Made by a program: the position numbers and the translations under genes. This document shows positions 1-7,698 of a stretch of DNA of 48,160 nucleotides, piece after piece. The notes under the pieces are model-generated. The model was not told where the DNA came from, ran no database searches, and worked only from the letters and a program-made list of their open reading frames with translations. The stretch comes from Elusimicrobiaceae bacterium (GTDB lineage: Bacteria; Elusimicrobiota; Elusimicrobia; Elusimicrobiales; Elusimicrobiaceae): positions 1 through 48,160 of the forward strand of contig JAEELM010000033.1 of assembly GCA_016282685.1 (NCBI GenBank), read 5' to 3'. Numbering within the stretch: the stretch's first letter is position 1; each line of letters opens with the position of its first letter.

Positions 1-50
1 CTCTGTTCCATAACTACTATTAAATGAAATCTTGGCCTTTGGTGCAAGCC

Positions 51-746
51 TTAAGGTTTGTAAATAAAGGATAACAGCATATTACGCTGGTGATCCCTCC
101 GCCAAGAAAAGAAATTTTCTTTATCGCAACAGGTGCAATCGTACGAGAAAAAACAACGCTCCGGCTCCATAGCAGCCTGCTCTAATTGCAAGCGGATGGC
201 AGCGTTTAAATCTACAAACAATTTTTCCTTCCGCTGGATAATTGTTTGCGGCGGGAATTGGCAAGCAGTATCTTGCTGTACTTCAAAACAGCAAGTTTGA
301 ATGTGAGGGCCGGCCCAGCAATACAGGGGTTGCCGGGTACAGGCTTGCAGGGCTTGTATCGTTTTTAAGGGTAATTGCTGAACTACACCCCGCCAACCGC
401 AATGAGATAGTGCCCATGCACTGCCATCTTGTGCCCAAACGAAAAAGGGAACACAATCGGCGGTGATAATCGTAGCTCCCCAGCCGGTTGGAGCGGGTGC
501 AAAAACCCAGCCGTCTGCATCTGTACACGGTTGATTTGAAAAAGAAGAACATTGGTCAGCCGAGGAAAATGAGAGCAGCACATCACTATGAATTTGGTGC
601 AAGTGAAGCATTCTTTGGGGGGGAATGCCCAACGGGGTTAATACGCGGGCCTGGTCGGCCGCTTCTTTAAGGGAACCTGCATGGCGGGAACACGTACCGC
701 CAATGAGCCCGGCCTGTAACAAAGCCGGTGGTGTAAAAATTTTCAT
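51..746 (-). CDS. pgeF: Peptidoglycan editing factor PgeF (YfiH/laccase-domain family)
   Basis: The 231-residue protein has the hallmarks of the YfiH/PgeF (formerly multicopper polyphenol oxidase) family: QIHSD at about 51-55, TADCVP at 95-100, HCGWRG at 115-120 and GPHI at 146-149. The expected metal-binding triad would be H53, C98 and H115. Family members are zinc-dependent enzymes that remove wrongly incorporated amino acids from muropeptide precursors; some also act on purine nucleosides. The ATG overlaps the murI stop codon in an ATGA arrangement (743-746), so the two genes are translationally coupled, and both serve cell-wall precursor quality. Length is normal for the family (about 230-250). 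The function is inferred from family motifs. Confidence 0.88.
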   Translation of the reverse strand: MKIFTPPALLQAGLIGGTCSRHAGSLKEAADQARVLTPLGIPPQRMLHLHQIHSDVLLSFSSADQCSSFSNQPCTDADGWVFAPAPTGWGATIITADCVPFFVWAQDGSAWALSHCGWRGVVQQLPLKTIQALQACTRQPLYCWAGPHIQTCCFEVQQDTACQFPPQTIIQRKEKLFVDLNAAIRLQLEQAAMEPERCFFSYDCTCCDKENFFSWRRDHQRNMLLSFIYKP

Positions 747-1543
747 ACGTTTAATTTTTTTAAGTGAACGGTTTGAATAGGGGCACTGAGTACTAATTTA
801 GCCAAACGCTTAAAGCGTGCGGGATCATCGCTGGCATAAAAACGGGCCGAACCGCGGCCGGTGGTTTGAGATTGCCCCAGCTTGGTTAACAAACGGTGTA
901 CCTCTTCAGCCAACGTATCCGACGGATCCACCAACGTGATATTCTCTCCTGCAATTTGCCGCAGTAACGGTTTCAAAATGGGGTAGTGGGTGCAACCTAA
1001 AATAATTGTGTCCACCCGCTTTTTTTGTAAAGGGGCCAGGTATTCCTGTGCAATTAATCGGGCGGCCGGTTTATGTGTCCAGTTTTCTTCTACTAACGGG
1101 ACAAAAAGCGGACAAGCTTTGGCAAAGAAACGGATATCTTTTCTTTTTTTCTTTAAAGCTTTTTCATAGGCACCGCTACGGACAGTCCCTTCTGTTCCTA
1201 AAAGGGCAATGCGTCCGCTACGGGTCAGGCGAATGGCTTTTTGGGCCCCGGGTTCAATTACACCTAAGACGGGGACATGGCATTTTTTCTGTAAAGTGGG
1301 CAGAGCTTGTGCGGAAGCCGTATTACAAGCCACAATAATTAATTTGGCATCTTGTTGTTCCAAAAACTGTGCAATGGCAACGGATAATTTGGTAACCGTT
1401 TGACGGGATTTTGCCCCATAGGGAACATTGGCACTGTCACCGAAATAAATAAAATGTTCATGCGGTAATTTTTTGCGCAAGGCTTTGAGAACGGTTAACC
1501 CTCCCAAGCCGGAGTCAAAAATTCCAATCGGACGCGTTTTCAT
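743..1543 (-). CDS. murI: Glutamate racemase
   Basis: This 266-residue enzyme makes D-glutamate for peptidoglycan in the cytoplasm. Its motifs are typical: GIFDSGLGGL at 7-16, ACNTAS with catalytic Cys73, and GCTHYP with catalytic Cys184. The full-length form matches the usual 255-285 residues. It is the first gene of a two-gene unit with pgeF, whose start overlaps its stop. A TATAAT hexamer (minus strand, 1550-1555) lies only 6 nt before the ATG, so the transcript may be leaderless. The divergent kinase gene lies 66 nt away and has the same arrangement. Confidence 0.95.
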   Translation of the reverse strand: MKTRPIGIFDSGLGGLTVLKALRKKLPHEHFIYFGDSANVPYGAKSRQTVTKLSVAIAQFLEQQDAKLIIVACNTASAQALPTLQKKCHVPVLGVIEPGAQKAIRLTRSGRIALLGTEGTVRSGAYEKALKKKRKDIRFFAKACPLFVPLVEENWTHKPAARLIAQEYLAPLQKKRVDTIILGCTHYPILKPLLRQIAGENITLVDPSDTLAEEVHRLLTKLGQSQTTGRGSARFYASDDPARFKRLAKLVLSAPIQTVHLKKLNV

Positions 1544-1549
1544 ACCTTT

Positions 1550-1555
1550 ATTATA
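1550..1555 (-). promoter_or_regulatory. Candidate -10 box of murI (leaderless start)
   Basis: On the minus strand TATAAT is followed by six bases (AAAGGT) and then the murI ATG. A transcription start 6-9 nt after a -10 box would fall on or next to the start codon. No clear -35 box is visible. Inferred from spacing only. Confidence 0.5.
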
Positions 1556-1597
1556 GATAATTTGACAGAGAAAAAGGACAAAAGGCTTTCTTTGTGC

Positions 1598-1603
1598 TAA
1601 AAT
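1598..1603 (+). promoter_or_regulatory. Candidate -10 box of the kinase gene (leaderless start)
   Basis: TAAAAT is preceded by GTGC and followed by six bases before the ATG at 1610, leaving no room for a ribosome binding site downstream of the expected transcription start. The similar string GCTAAAAT occurs before buk and lptF. Confidence 0.45.
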
Positions 1604-1609
1604 AATCTT

Positions 1610-3106
1610 ATGTTACGTAAAGGGATATTGGTATTTTTGAGTGTTTTTTTATTGGCGGGGACAGGTGCCTGGGCACAAGATGCCTCTGCCTTAATTGTAG
1701 GTGGGAATTTTTCCACTTACACCAATACATCTTCTCAAACACGTGCTTTTGACCAAGCAGCGCGTGATGCTGAAGTTGCCCAGTTGCGTGCCCAACTGCA
1801 AGAGGGTAAATACCAAGAAGTAATTAACCGCATCAACACATTGTACTCCAATAATTTCTTGGATGACCGTTTCTATCTGCTTTTAGCCATTGCGTATGAC
1901 GGCTTAGAACAAACAGAAGATGTTATTTACTCGTCGGGGCAAGCCATTGCGGTATCTCCACAAGATGCCCGCCCCTATTTGTTGCGGGCAGGAGCATACA
2001 TCAAACAGGGCAATTATGAACGGGCCCAGCTTGACTTGGATACAGCCTTGAAGTTAAATCCATCTTCCTTTATGGGCCAATCCTTGCAAAAAGAATTAAA
2101 TGAAAAAAATCCTGCGGCAGCCCGGCCGTTAGCGTCTGATAAGAAAGACCCGGCCAAGACAAATAGTCAGCGTCCGCGTTGGATGTATATTTATTTTGTA
2201 GCGATATTTTTAGCGGTTTTATTGTTTATTTATTGCCGTTACGAAGACCTTTTCCGTCAACCTCAAAATGCTTATTCGCGTAAGGAAGTGGAGATTAAAG
2301 AACAGTACGATTTTATTCGCCAAATCGGGGAAGGCGGCATGGGGCAAGTATATGAAGCCTATGACAAAGTTCTTAAACGCAAAGTGGCTATCAAACGAGT
2401 ACGCCCTGAATTGGTGCGCAGTTCTTATATTCGTGAACAATTTCTTTCCGAAGCCCGCACGCTGGCGTTGTTGCGCCACCCGGATATCGTGGAAGTCTAT
2501 ACTGTTATAGAATCTGAAAATTCCCTTTATTTAGTGTTTGAGTATGTTGACGGACAAACCTTGGAAACACGCTTGGATATTGACGGCCGGATCTTGTTTT
2601 CACAGGCTAAAGAAATTTTCAAATACGTGTGTCAGGGATTGGCGTATGCTCACTCTCAAGACATTATTCACTGCGATTTGAAACCGGGTAACATTATGAT
2701 TTTAGAGAACAACAGAGCCAAGGTAATGGATTTCGGTGTTGCCCGCAAAGCAGTTGATACGCAAACCGGTGCCCGTACCGTAGCCGGAACGCCCGCCTAC
2801 ATGGCCCCCGAACAACAAAAGGGATATATGCGCAAACAATCCGACGTTTATTCCTTGGCCCTTTGTTTTTACGAGGCGTTGGTGGGGCAGGTACCTTGGA
2901 CGGTAAAAGGATTTGATATTGCAAACAAAAAAATTGTGCCGCCTTCTAAGTTGGCTCCATTTATCCCGCCGGCGGTAGATGCGTTGATTGAGAATGCTCT
3001 TAAAGAGGATCCGAACGAGCGTACCCAATCGGTTACAGAGTTTTGGAATCAACTGGAGGCCATTGAACCTATACACGAAGATGATCCTTCCAAAACACAT
3101 TACTAA
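1610..3106 (+). CDS. Membrane Ser/Thr protein kinase with exported N-terminal TPR domain
   Basis: The 498-residue protein starts with a signal peptide (1-22, ending GAWAQ), followed by an extracytoplasmic TPR-like region (about 45-165), a transmembrane helix (about 191-211) and a cytoplasmic Hanks-type kinase domain (about 232-490). Kinase motifs are the GEGGMGQVY glycine loop, VAIK with Lys262, HCDLKPGN with catalytic Asp356, DFG with Asp374, and GTPAYMAPEQ. The residue before the catalytic Asp is Cys355 rather than Arg, which makes it a non-RD kinase. The order is the reverse of PknB-type kinases, whose kinase domain is N-terminal and sensor domain C-terminal. A plausible role is sensing envelope conditions through the TPR domain; ligand and substrates are unknown. 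It appears monocistronic, ending at a strong terminator. Confidence 0.9.
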   Translation: MLRKGILVFLSVFLLAGTGAWAQDASALIVGGNFSTYTNTSSQTRAFDQAARDAEVAQLRAQLQEGKYQEVINRINTLYSNNFLDDRFYLLLAIAYDGLEQTEDVIYSSGQAIAVSPQDARPYLLRAGAYIKQGNYERAQLDLDTALKLNPSSFMGQSLQKELNEKNPAAARPLASDKKDPAKTNSQRPRWMYIYFVAIFLAVLLFIYCRYEDLFRQPQNAYSRKEVEIKEQYDFIRQIGEGGMGQVYEAYDKVLKRKVAIKRVRPELVRSSYIREQFLSEARTLALLRHPDIVEVYTVIESENSLYLVFEYVDGQTLETRLDIDGRILFSQAKEIFKYVCQGLAYAHSQDIIHCDLKPGNIMILENNRAKVMDFGVARKAVDTQTGARTVAGTPAYMAPEQQKGYMRKQSDVYSLALCFYEALVGQVPWTVKGFDIANKKIVPPSKLAPFIPPAVDALIENALKEDPNERTQSVTEFWNQLEAIEPIHEDDPSKTHY

Positions 3107-3107
3107 A

Positions 3108-3143
3108 TTAAAAAGGAGTGCTAAAAACACTCCTTTTTAATTT
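3108..3143 (+). terminator. Intrinsic terminator after the kinase gene
   Basis: The arms AAAAAGGAGTG and CACTCCTTTTT flank a short CTAAAAA loop and are followed by a T-rich run. Because the stem is flanked by A and T runs it could also act on the convergent nucleoside phosphorylase transcript. Confidence 0.85.
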
Positions 3144-3163
3144 TTAACGTGCCAAAAAAGTCT

Positions 3164-3910
3164 TTACTTTAATATTTCTTTGGCGCTTTCAAAAATCACT
3201 TCCAAAGTGCGATAAATGGGCTTTTCTCCGAAGTGTGTTTCCCATCGATATTTGCACAACTTATCGCTAATGCTGTAAGCGGCCACGGCTTTTATTTTGC
3301 GTCGTTGAGAAACAGCGTAAAAAGCAGCAGTTTCCATTTCTACGGTCAGCACTGTGTGTTTTTGATAATGCTTAATAGCAGGTTGCGTCTCTCGGAAAAT
3401 AGCATCTGTGGACCAGTTGCGCCCGATATGAAAATTCTGCCGGCGTGCTTGTAAGGATTTCTGTAAATTTTTTAAAAACAGGGCCGAAGGTTTTACCGTC
3501 TCTTTTGCGGTATAGCAGGGGGAGGTGCCGTCTTCGCATAGGGCCTCGTTGCACAGCACAATATCGGAAGGTTGTACTTCTTCCTGTAAACTGCCTGCCA
3601 AACCGATAAATACAGCTTCTTTCACGCCCAGGGCGATAAGCACTTCCAGCGTCATTGCCATGGTGGGAGAGCCGTAGCCGAAATTGGTAACGTAACAAAT
3701 GTTTTTTCCTTCCAACACATAAATGTCGGCTTCGCAACGGTACTGTTTGTATTTGTGGTGCGAAGTAACATATTTGGTAAGAGATGAAATCGGGCAGATA
3801 ATTGCCTTGGGAGGCAATTTTAAACCGCCGGCAATATGGGTGACATAATTGGCCGGAGTGGAAATTTCTTTGTAGCGTGATTTTTCTTTTTTGGGAAATA
3901 ACAATGTCAT
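3164..3910 (-). CDS. Nucleoside phosphorylase family protein (PNP/UDP type)
   Basis: The 248-residue protein belongs to the purine/uridine phosphorylase superfamily. Visible motifs are GLAGSL at 103-108 (phosphate/substrate loop), VEMETAAFY around Glu191-Glu193 (ribose/base-binding segment) and SISDKL with Asp216. Family enzymes cleave nucleosides with phosphate (or water, in MTA/SAH nucleosidases) in salvage. The EMETAAF form is more like uridine phosphorylase/PNP than MTA nucleosidase, but substrate cannot be fixed from sequence. It is a single gene between two convergent or divergent neighbours. A nucleoside permease (28747) elsewhere in the window could supply its substrate. A TATAGT hexamer lies six bases before the ATG. 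Confidence 0.82.
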   Translation of the reverse strand: MTLLFPKKEKSRYKEISTPANYVTHIAGGLKLPPKAIICPISSLTKYVTSHHKYKQYRCEADIYVLEGKNICYVTNFGYGSPTMAMTLEVLIALGVKEAVFIGLAGSLQEEVQPSDIVLCNEALCEDGTSPCYTAKETVKPSALFLKNLQKSLQARRQNFHIGRNWSTDAIFRETQPAIKHYQKHTVLTVEMETAAFYAVSQRRKIKAVAAYSISDKLCKYRWETHFGEKPIYRTLEVIFESAKEILK

Positions 3911-3916
3911 GTCTAT

Positions 3917-3922
3917 ACTATA
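3917..3922 (-). promoter_or_regulatory. Candidate -10 box of the nucleoside phosphorylase gene (leaderless start)
   Basis: Minus-strand TATAGT is separated from the ATG by six bases (ATAGAC), with no purine-rich ribosome binding site between. This is the same geometry as at murI and the kinase gene. Confidence 0.4.
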
Positions 3923-4009
3923 GCATTTACGAAGATGTTAAAAAACACTTTACAACTTCCTAAATTAGGTGTTATCATATAAGTATATTTTGTTTTTAGG
4001 GCGTGCGCT

Positions 4010-4924
4010 ATGTTGAAAACATATCAAATTATTGATAAAAAATTACAAGAAGTAGATGAAAAAAACGCACAGGTATATGTTTATACTAACCCGACGGCAA
4101 AGGAACAGCGTTTTTTGGTGGAACAATGCCAAATCGACGAACATACTTTGGCCAGCGCGTTGGACCCTGATGAATTGCCGCGGCTTGAGTTTGAGCCGGA
4201 GCATACCGTGATGATTTACAAACGCCCCAAAAATTATTCCGGGAAAGACCAGCTGGAATTTAAAGTGGCGTCTGTAGGAATGTTTTTATTTAAGGACAAG
4301 CTGATTTTGGTATTGGCCGAAGATATCCCTTTGTTTGTAGGCAAACGTTTCCAAGCCGTCAATTCTATTAAAGAAATTTTCTTAAAACTGGTATATAATT
4401 CTATTTCTCATTATGTAGAACACTTACGTATTATTCATATGATATCCGAAGAAATCGAAGATAAAATTACGGAATCAATGGACAATACTTACCTGCTCAA
4501 TTTATTTAGTTTGGTAAAAAGTTTGGTTTATTATGCCGAGGCGATTACCTCCAATGGTTTCGTGTTTGAGAAAACACGCACCCTGGCCAACCGCATTGGT
4601 TTTGATGAACAAAATATGGAAATGTTGGACGATATTATTGTGGAAAATATGCAGTGCAAGGCCCAGGCGGATATTTATTCCAACATTTTGGCCCAGCTGT
4701 TAGATGCACGTTCTTCCATTGTCAATAATAACTTAAACCAGTTGATGAAAAAACTGAACGTTATTACCATTTGGATGATGGTGCCTACCTTGGTGGTAAG
4801 TGCTTATGGTATGAACGTGGCCTTGCCGATGGCTGAACACCCCTATGCTTTCTGGATGTTGATGGGGGTTTGTTTGGTGTTGGTATGGGGCGTAATGATT
4901 TATTGGCGCAAGAAAAACTGGTAG
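4010..4924 (+). CDS. corA: CorA-family magnesium/divalent cation transporter
   Basis: The 304-residue protein has a long soluble cytoplasmic domain (1-245) and two C-terminal transmembrane helices (about 248-267 and 276-297). The signature pore motif YGMN is present, with Gly-Met-Asn at 267-269 at the end of the first helix, followed by a short acidic/His loop and a positively charged tail. CorA forms pentameric channels for Mg2+ (Co2+ and Ni2+ in some members). Length and arrangement are normal. It stands alone and ends at a strong bidirectional terminator. A transcript leader of some 30-40 nt is likely, from AT-rich sequence around 3976-3990. Confidence 0.9.
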   Translation: MLKTYQIIDKKLQEVDEKNAQVYVYTNPTAKEQRFLVEQCQIDEHTLASALDPDELPRLEFEPEHTVMIYKRPKNYSGKDQLEFKVASVGMFLFKDKLILVLAEDIPLFVGKRFQAVNSIKEIFLKLVYNSISHYVEHLRIIHMISEEIEDKITESMDNTYLLNLFSLVKSLVYYAEAITSNGFVFEKTRTLANRIGFDEQNMEMLDDIIVENMQCKAQADIYSNILAQLLDARSSIVNNNLNQLMKKLNVITIWMMVPTLVVSAYGMNVALPMAEHPYAFWMLMGVCLVLVWGVMIYWRKKNW

Positions 4925-4943
4925 GAAGTAAAATTTATTTGAT

Positions 4944-4978
4944 TAAAAAACCCCCGGTTTGTATACCGGGGGTTTTTA
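4944..4978. terminator. Bidirectional terminator between corA and the small anchored protein gene
   Basis: An A-run, the arm CCCCCGGT, a short loop, the arm ACCGGGGG and a T-run form a symmetric rho-independent terminator. It serves corA (plus) and the minus-strand operon ending at 4990. The same CCCCCGG-type stem is used at 26815 and 37588. Confidence 0.88.
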
Positions 4979-4989
4979 ATGGAAAGGAG

Positions 4990-5565
4990 TTATTCTGCAG
5001 AGGGAGTCTCTTTTGGGGAGGGGGTGGTAGCAATTATTTTACCCCGTTTATCAAAAACGATTGTGCTTTTATCCGGCCACGTCAACGTAACTTCTCCAAT
5101 GTTAGGAGACCCCAACGCCCAGTTTTGATGTAAATGTATATCGTTAGAAAGGATATAAGTTTGCGAACCGCCGTCTTTATATTGGAACCGGTTGGTGATG
5201 AACAGGCCGAGCTCTTCTAACGGTTCATTCTTATATTCTATTTGTTCCCACCATTTTTCCACCGTTCGTTTGACTTCATCACTGGGATCAATAGCTTGGG
5301 TTTTATCAAAAACAATTCGTATTACGTCCCAACAAGGAGCACCGTTGATGTCGCAATCATTATTTTTCTTGGTCATTTTTTCGTCAACGGGGGTGGCCGC
5401 ATCCGGCAGGTCGATTGCCTTATCAGCAGGGGAGTTTTCAATAGCTGCTTGGGGGGACAAAGATAACGTTTGAGAAGCGGCATGATTTTGGAAGAAGCGA
5501 TCTTTCATCACCCAGGCTGCTGCCACAACTCCTAAAATCAGGAAAAGCCCAATTATTTTTTTCAT
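4990..5565 (-). CDS. Small membrane-anchored or exported protein of unknown function
   Basis: I do not recognise this 191-residue protein. Residues 4-20 (IIGLFLILGVVAAAWVM) form a single hydrophobic N-terminal segment with a Lys-Lys start, suggesting an uncleaved anchor with the rest outside the membrane. The remainder is acidic and soluble-looking. Two Cys about seven residues apart near the middle (CDINGAPC) could form a disulfide, and the C-terminus is Pro/Ser/Thr rich. It starts 12 nt after the pssA stop, so it is probably the last gene of the psd-pssA unit, but no ribosome binding site is clear. A phospholipid-related job would be guesswork. Confidence 0.6.
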   Translation of the reverse strand: MKKIIGLFLILGVVAAAWVMKDRFFQNHAASQTLSLSPQAAIENSPADKAIDLPDAATPVDEKMTKKNNDCDINGAPCWDVIRIVFDKTQAIDPSDEVKRTVEKWWEQIEYKNEPLEELGLFITNRFQYKDGGSQTYILSNDIHLHQNWALGSPNIGEVTLTWPDKSTIVFDKRGKIIATTPSPKETPSAE

Positions 5566-5577
5566 ATATTTATTAAA

Positions 5578-6363
5578 TTATTTTTCCACTTTAATACCTA
5601 AGAAGGCACGGTACAACACGGCCAACAACCCAAACAATACGTAGAGAGAGAATACAATAAGCACTACGTCTTGGGGGAATTTGATCATCAACACCACCAA
5701 GCACACCAGCAAAAGCAGAAACCAAATAGAAAATCTCTTTTCGCGCTTGGCTTTAAAAGCAGCATAGGGAACGTTGGAAACCATCAATAAGGAAAAGAGC
5801 AACATTGCGAACCATACGCAATTATACAGGTGCGGTAAGTAGTGATCCAAATAGGGCAAGTTATGCCCTTTCCCTTGCATAATAGTGTAGGAGATGGCAA
5901 AAGAAGCCAAAATGGCTGCCGGCGTAGGAACCGGAAGCCCGTTGAAATATTTTTTAGATCCCTTGCCTTCTTTGGCCATGGTATTGAATTTGGCTAAACG
6001 CAGCACGCCGAAACAAGTGAAAATACAAGCCACCATTCCACCCCAAAGCGGTTGGGATTGCAGGACAAAAAAGTACATGAGAAATGCCGGGGCCGCACAG
6101 AAAGAAACAGTGTCTGCCAATGAGTCCATTTCAATACCGAATTGTGATTCCGTATCCAGTAATCGGGCTACACGTCCGTCGAACATATCAAATACGGCGG
6201 CAATTAAAATCAACCAGCCGGCGTGAGCATAATTACCTTTGGCAGAAGCCAAGATGGAGAAAAAACCACATGCTAAATTACCCAAGGTAAAAAGCGAAGG
6301 CGCTGTAACAGCACCGGTGTGTTTAAGCTTGTCTACAACATTGGAATTTTGTTCCGTTTGCAT
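5578..6363 (-). CDS. pssA: CDP-diacylglycerol-serine O-phosphatidyltransferase
   Basis: The 261-residue polytopic membrane enzyme makes phosphatidylserine from CDP-diacylglycerol and serine. The CDP-alcohol phosphatidyltransferase signature D-x2-DG-x2-AR-x8-G-x3-D is seen as DMFDGRVARLL followed by FGIEMDSLAD. Several hydrophobic helices follow. The open frame continues 56 codons upstream, but that part overlaps psd and has low-complexity, non-family sequence. I chose the ATG at 6363, two bases after the psd stop, where family-like sequence (KHTGAVTAPSLFTLGNLACG) begins soon after. The gene pair psd-pssA completes phosphatidylethanolamine synthesis. Confidence 0.9.
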   Translation of the reverse strand: MQTEQNSNVVDKLKHTGAVTAPSLFTLGNLACGFFSILASAKGNYAHAGWLILIAAVFDMFDGRVARLLDTESQFGIEMDSLADTVSFCAAPAFLMYFFVLQSQPLWGGMVACIFTCFGVLRLAKFNTMAKEGKGSKKYFNGLPVPTPAAILASFAISYTIMQGKGHNLPYLDHYLPHLYNCVWFAMLLFSLLMVSNVPYAAFKAKREKRFSIWFLLLLVCLVVLMIKFPQDVVLIVFSLYVLFGLLAVLYRAFLGIKVEK

Positions 6364-6365
6364 AC

Positions 6366-7034
6366 TTATTTCCACAAGGCCAAAACAGTGATATTTCCTT
6401 GTACTTTTTGACCTTCTTTTACAATAATACGCACTTTGTCTTTGGGAAGATAAACAGCTACTTGAGAGCCAAAGCGTACCAAGCCTAACCGGCGGCCCAT
6501 AACAACTTCTTGTTGCGGTTTTACCCAACATTCAATGCGCCGCGCAATTGCGCCGGTGATTTGTTCCACATGGGCGAAACGGGTAGGATCTCCGTCTTTG
6601 AAAATTTGAATTAAATTGCGTTCATTGCGTACAGAGTCCGGATTATCGGCAAATAGGAAGGTGCCTTTGTTGTAGAAAATATCTCCGGTTTTTCCTTTTA
6701 CAGTTGTGCGCTGTACGTGAATGTCAAAAATAGAAAGGAAAATGCGGATCACAACAGAATTGGGGTCTTCTTCGGTTTTAATCGAGAGAACGGTTCCGTC
6801 TGCCGGGCAGGCAATTTCATCATCTGCAAATTCAGTATAGCGGTTGGGATCGCGGAAGAAATAAGCGCAAAAAATGCCCAAAATTACGAAGGCAACACCT
6901 GTTTTATTGCAGTTAAAAACAAAAAACACCACTGCGATTAACATCGCACCGGCGCAATATTTTAACCCTATCGCCAAAACTGTATTTATCCAACTTACAC
7001 TTTTTGTGAGTGTACGTATAATATCTGCAATCAT
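6366..7034 (-). CDS. psd: Phosphatidylserine decarboxylase proenzyme, short type
   Basis: The 222-residue protein is the short (archaeal-like, PSD-A) form. It has an N-terminal membrane segment (about 18-60), the conserved FRDPNR, the CPADGTV motif and [12 protein letters not shown] with the catalytic His. The self-processing site is Gly189-Ser190 in RFGSQV near the C-terminus; cleavage there would create the pyruvoyl group on Ser190. It removes CO2 from phosphatidylserine to give phosphatidylethanolamine. It is followed directly by pssA. Upstream on the same strand lies tRNA-Leu, 40 nt away, so its transcript may be processed from a mixed tRNA/mRNA precursor. Confidence 0.92.
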   Translation of the reverse strand: MIADIIRTLTKSVSWINTVLAIGLKYCAGAMLIAVVFFVFNCNKTGVAFVILGIFCAYFFRDPNRYTEFADDEIACPADGTVLSIKTEEDPNSVVIRIFLSIFDIHVQRTTVKGKTGDIFYNKGTFLFADNPDSVRNERNLIQIFKDGDPTRFAHVEQITGAIARRIECWVKPQQEVVMGRRLGLVRFGSQVAVYLPKDKVRIIVKEGQKVQGNITVLALWK

Positions 7035-7074
7035 ACTTTTTTACCGGTGGGATAAATTAATGGCAGTTTGTAAG

Positions 7075-7157
7075 TGGGCAGGGGGGGACTTGAACCCCCA
7101 CGGCCTTGCGGCCAACAGATTTTAAGTCTGTCGCGTCTGCCATTCCGCCACCAGCCC
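7075..7157 (-). tRNA. tRNA-Leu (UAA anticodon)
   Basis: An 83-nt cloverleaf can be folded on the minus strand. The anticodon stem ACAGA/TCTGT encloses the loop CTTAAAA (anticodon TAA). There is a D arm with GCG/CGC, a long class II variable arm with GGCC-GCAA-GGCC as in Leu tRNAs, and a T arm GGGGG-TTCAAGT-CCCCC. The acceptor stem has one U-U mismatch (position 5 with 68). The CCA end is not encoded: the discriminator A is followed by CTT. It lies between the NYN gene and psd on the same strand. Confidence 0.93.
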
Positions 7158-7198
7158 TCTTATTATTATTGTAACAAAAATTTTTTATCTTTGCACGC

Positions 7199-7609
7199 TT
7201 ATTTGCCGGAGTGTTTAAAACTGTTGTAGAACTTGCGGCAAAAAAGAGTCTTTACACCCATTTCTTTCAAATCATTTTGGAGGGAACGGTCATCTGTTAC
7301 GGCAATTACACGCCGGCCGGATTGTGATAAGTAGCCGGCCCGTTCACGTATGATTTGATCGGCAGAATCCCCCTCAGAAAACGAAATATGCACGCCGCCG
7401 CGGTACAAGGGCCCAATCGGACGGAAAGAACCGTCAAAAATCACTTCATATTCATTCATGGCGTATAGCTCGTCGCAAGACATATCCGCCAAAAATTCCA
7501 GGAAATCTTCGGTTACTTCTTCTTCCGTGCGGGAAAATTCGTACAAAAAACTGCGTACGATATTGAGGCCGTCTATTAGATAGATAGTGGGTTTGGTACT
7601 AATATACAT
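7199..7609 (-). CDS. NYN/PIN-like domain protein (YacP-like)
   Basis: The 136-residue protein has the NYN/PIN-like nuclease core: YLIDGLNIV near the start (metal-binding Asp), FDGSFRP in the middle, SADQIIRERAGYL, and AVTDDRSLQNDLKEMGV with paired Asp. This matches the YacP/Rae1-type family, whose B. subtilis member is a ribosome-associated endoribonuclease. Catalytic activity here is inferred. The open frame extends 64 codons upstream, but that part runs antisense through the tmRNA gene and its promoter. The ATG at 7609 has a fitting AAAGG upstream and begins exactly at the domain. It is first in the run of minus-strand genes that includes tRNA-Leu, psd and pssA. Confidence 0.75.
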   Translation of the reverse strand: MYISTKPTIYLIDGLNIVRSFLYEFSRTEEEVTEDFLEFLADMSCDELYAMNEYEVIFDGSFRPIGPLYRGGVHISFSEGDSADQIIRERAGYLSQSGRRVIAVTDDRSLQNDLKEMGVKTLFCRKFYNSFKHSGK

Positions 7610-7632
7610 GGTTTGCCTTTTTTTGCATAAAT

Positions 7633-7660
7633 TTGCTATAAGAAAATGATACAATATAAT
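7633..7660 (+). promoter_or_regulatory. Promoter of ssrA (tmRNA)
   Basis: TTGCTA (7633-7638) and TATAAT (7655-7660) are separated by 16 nt. Transcription would start near 7667, giving a precursor with about 30 extra 5' bases before the mature tmRNA end. The divergent NYN gene starts 24 nt to the left. Confidence 0.75.
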
Positions 7661-7698
7661 ACCTGTTTTAGGTGGGTTCTCTGACAATTTCCGTATCC

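Noticed and set aside
1-50. Possible start (ATG at 9-11, minus strand) of a further gene leaving the window
   Set aside because: Only three codons are visible, although a TTTAAT lies seven bases upstream; too little to call.
6364-6531. 56-codon N-terminal extension of pssA
   Set aside because: It overlaps psd, has a Ser/Cys/Arg-rich shadow sequence unlike the family, and an ATG two bases after the psd stop fits better.
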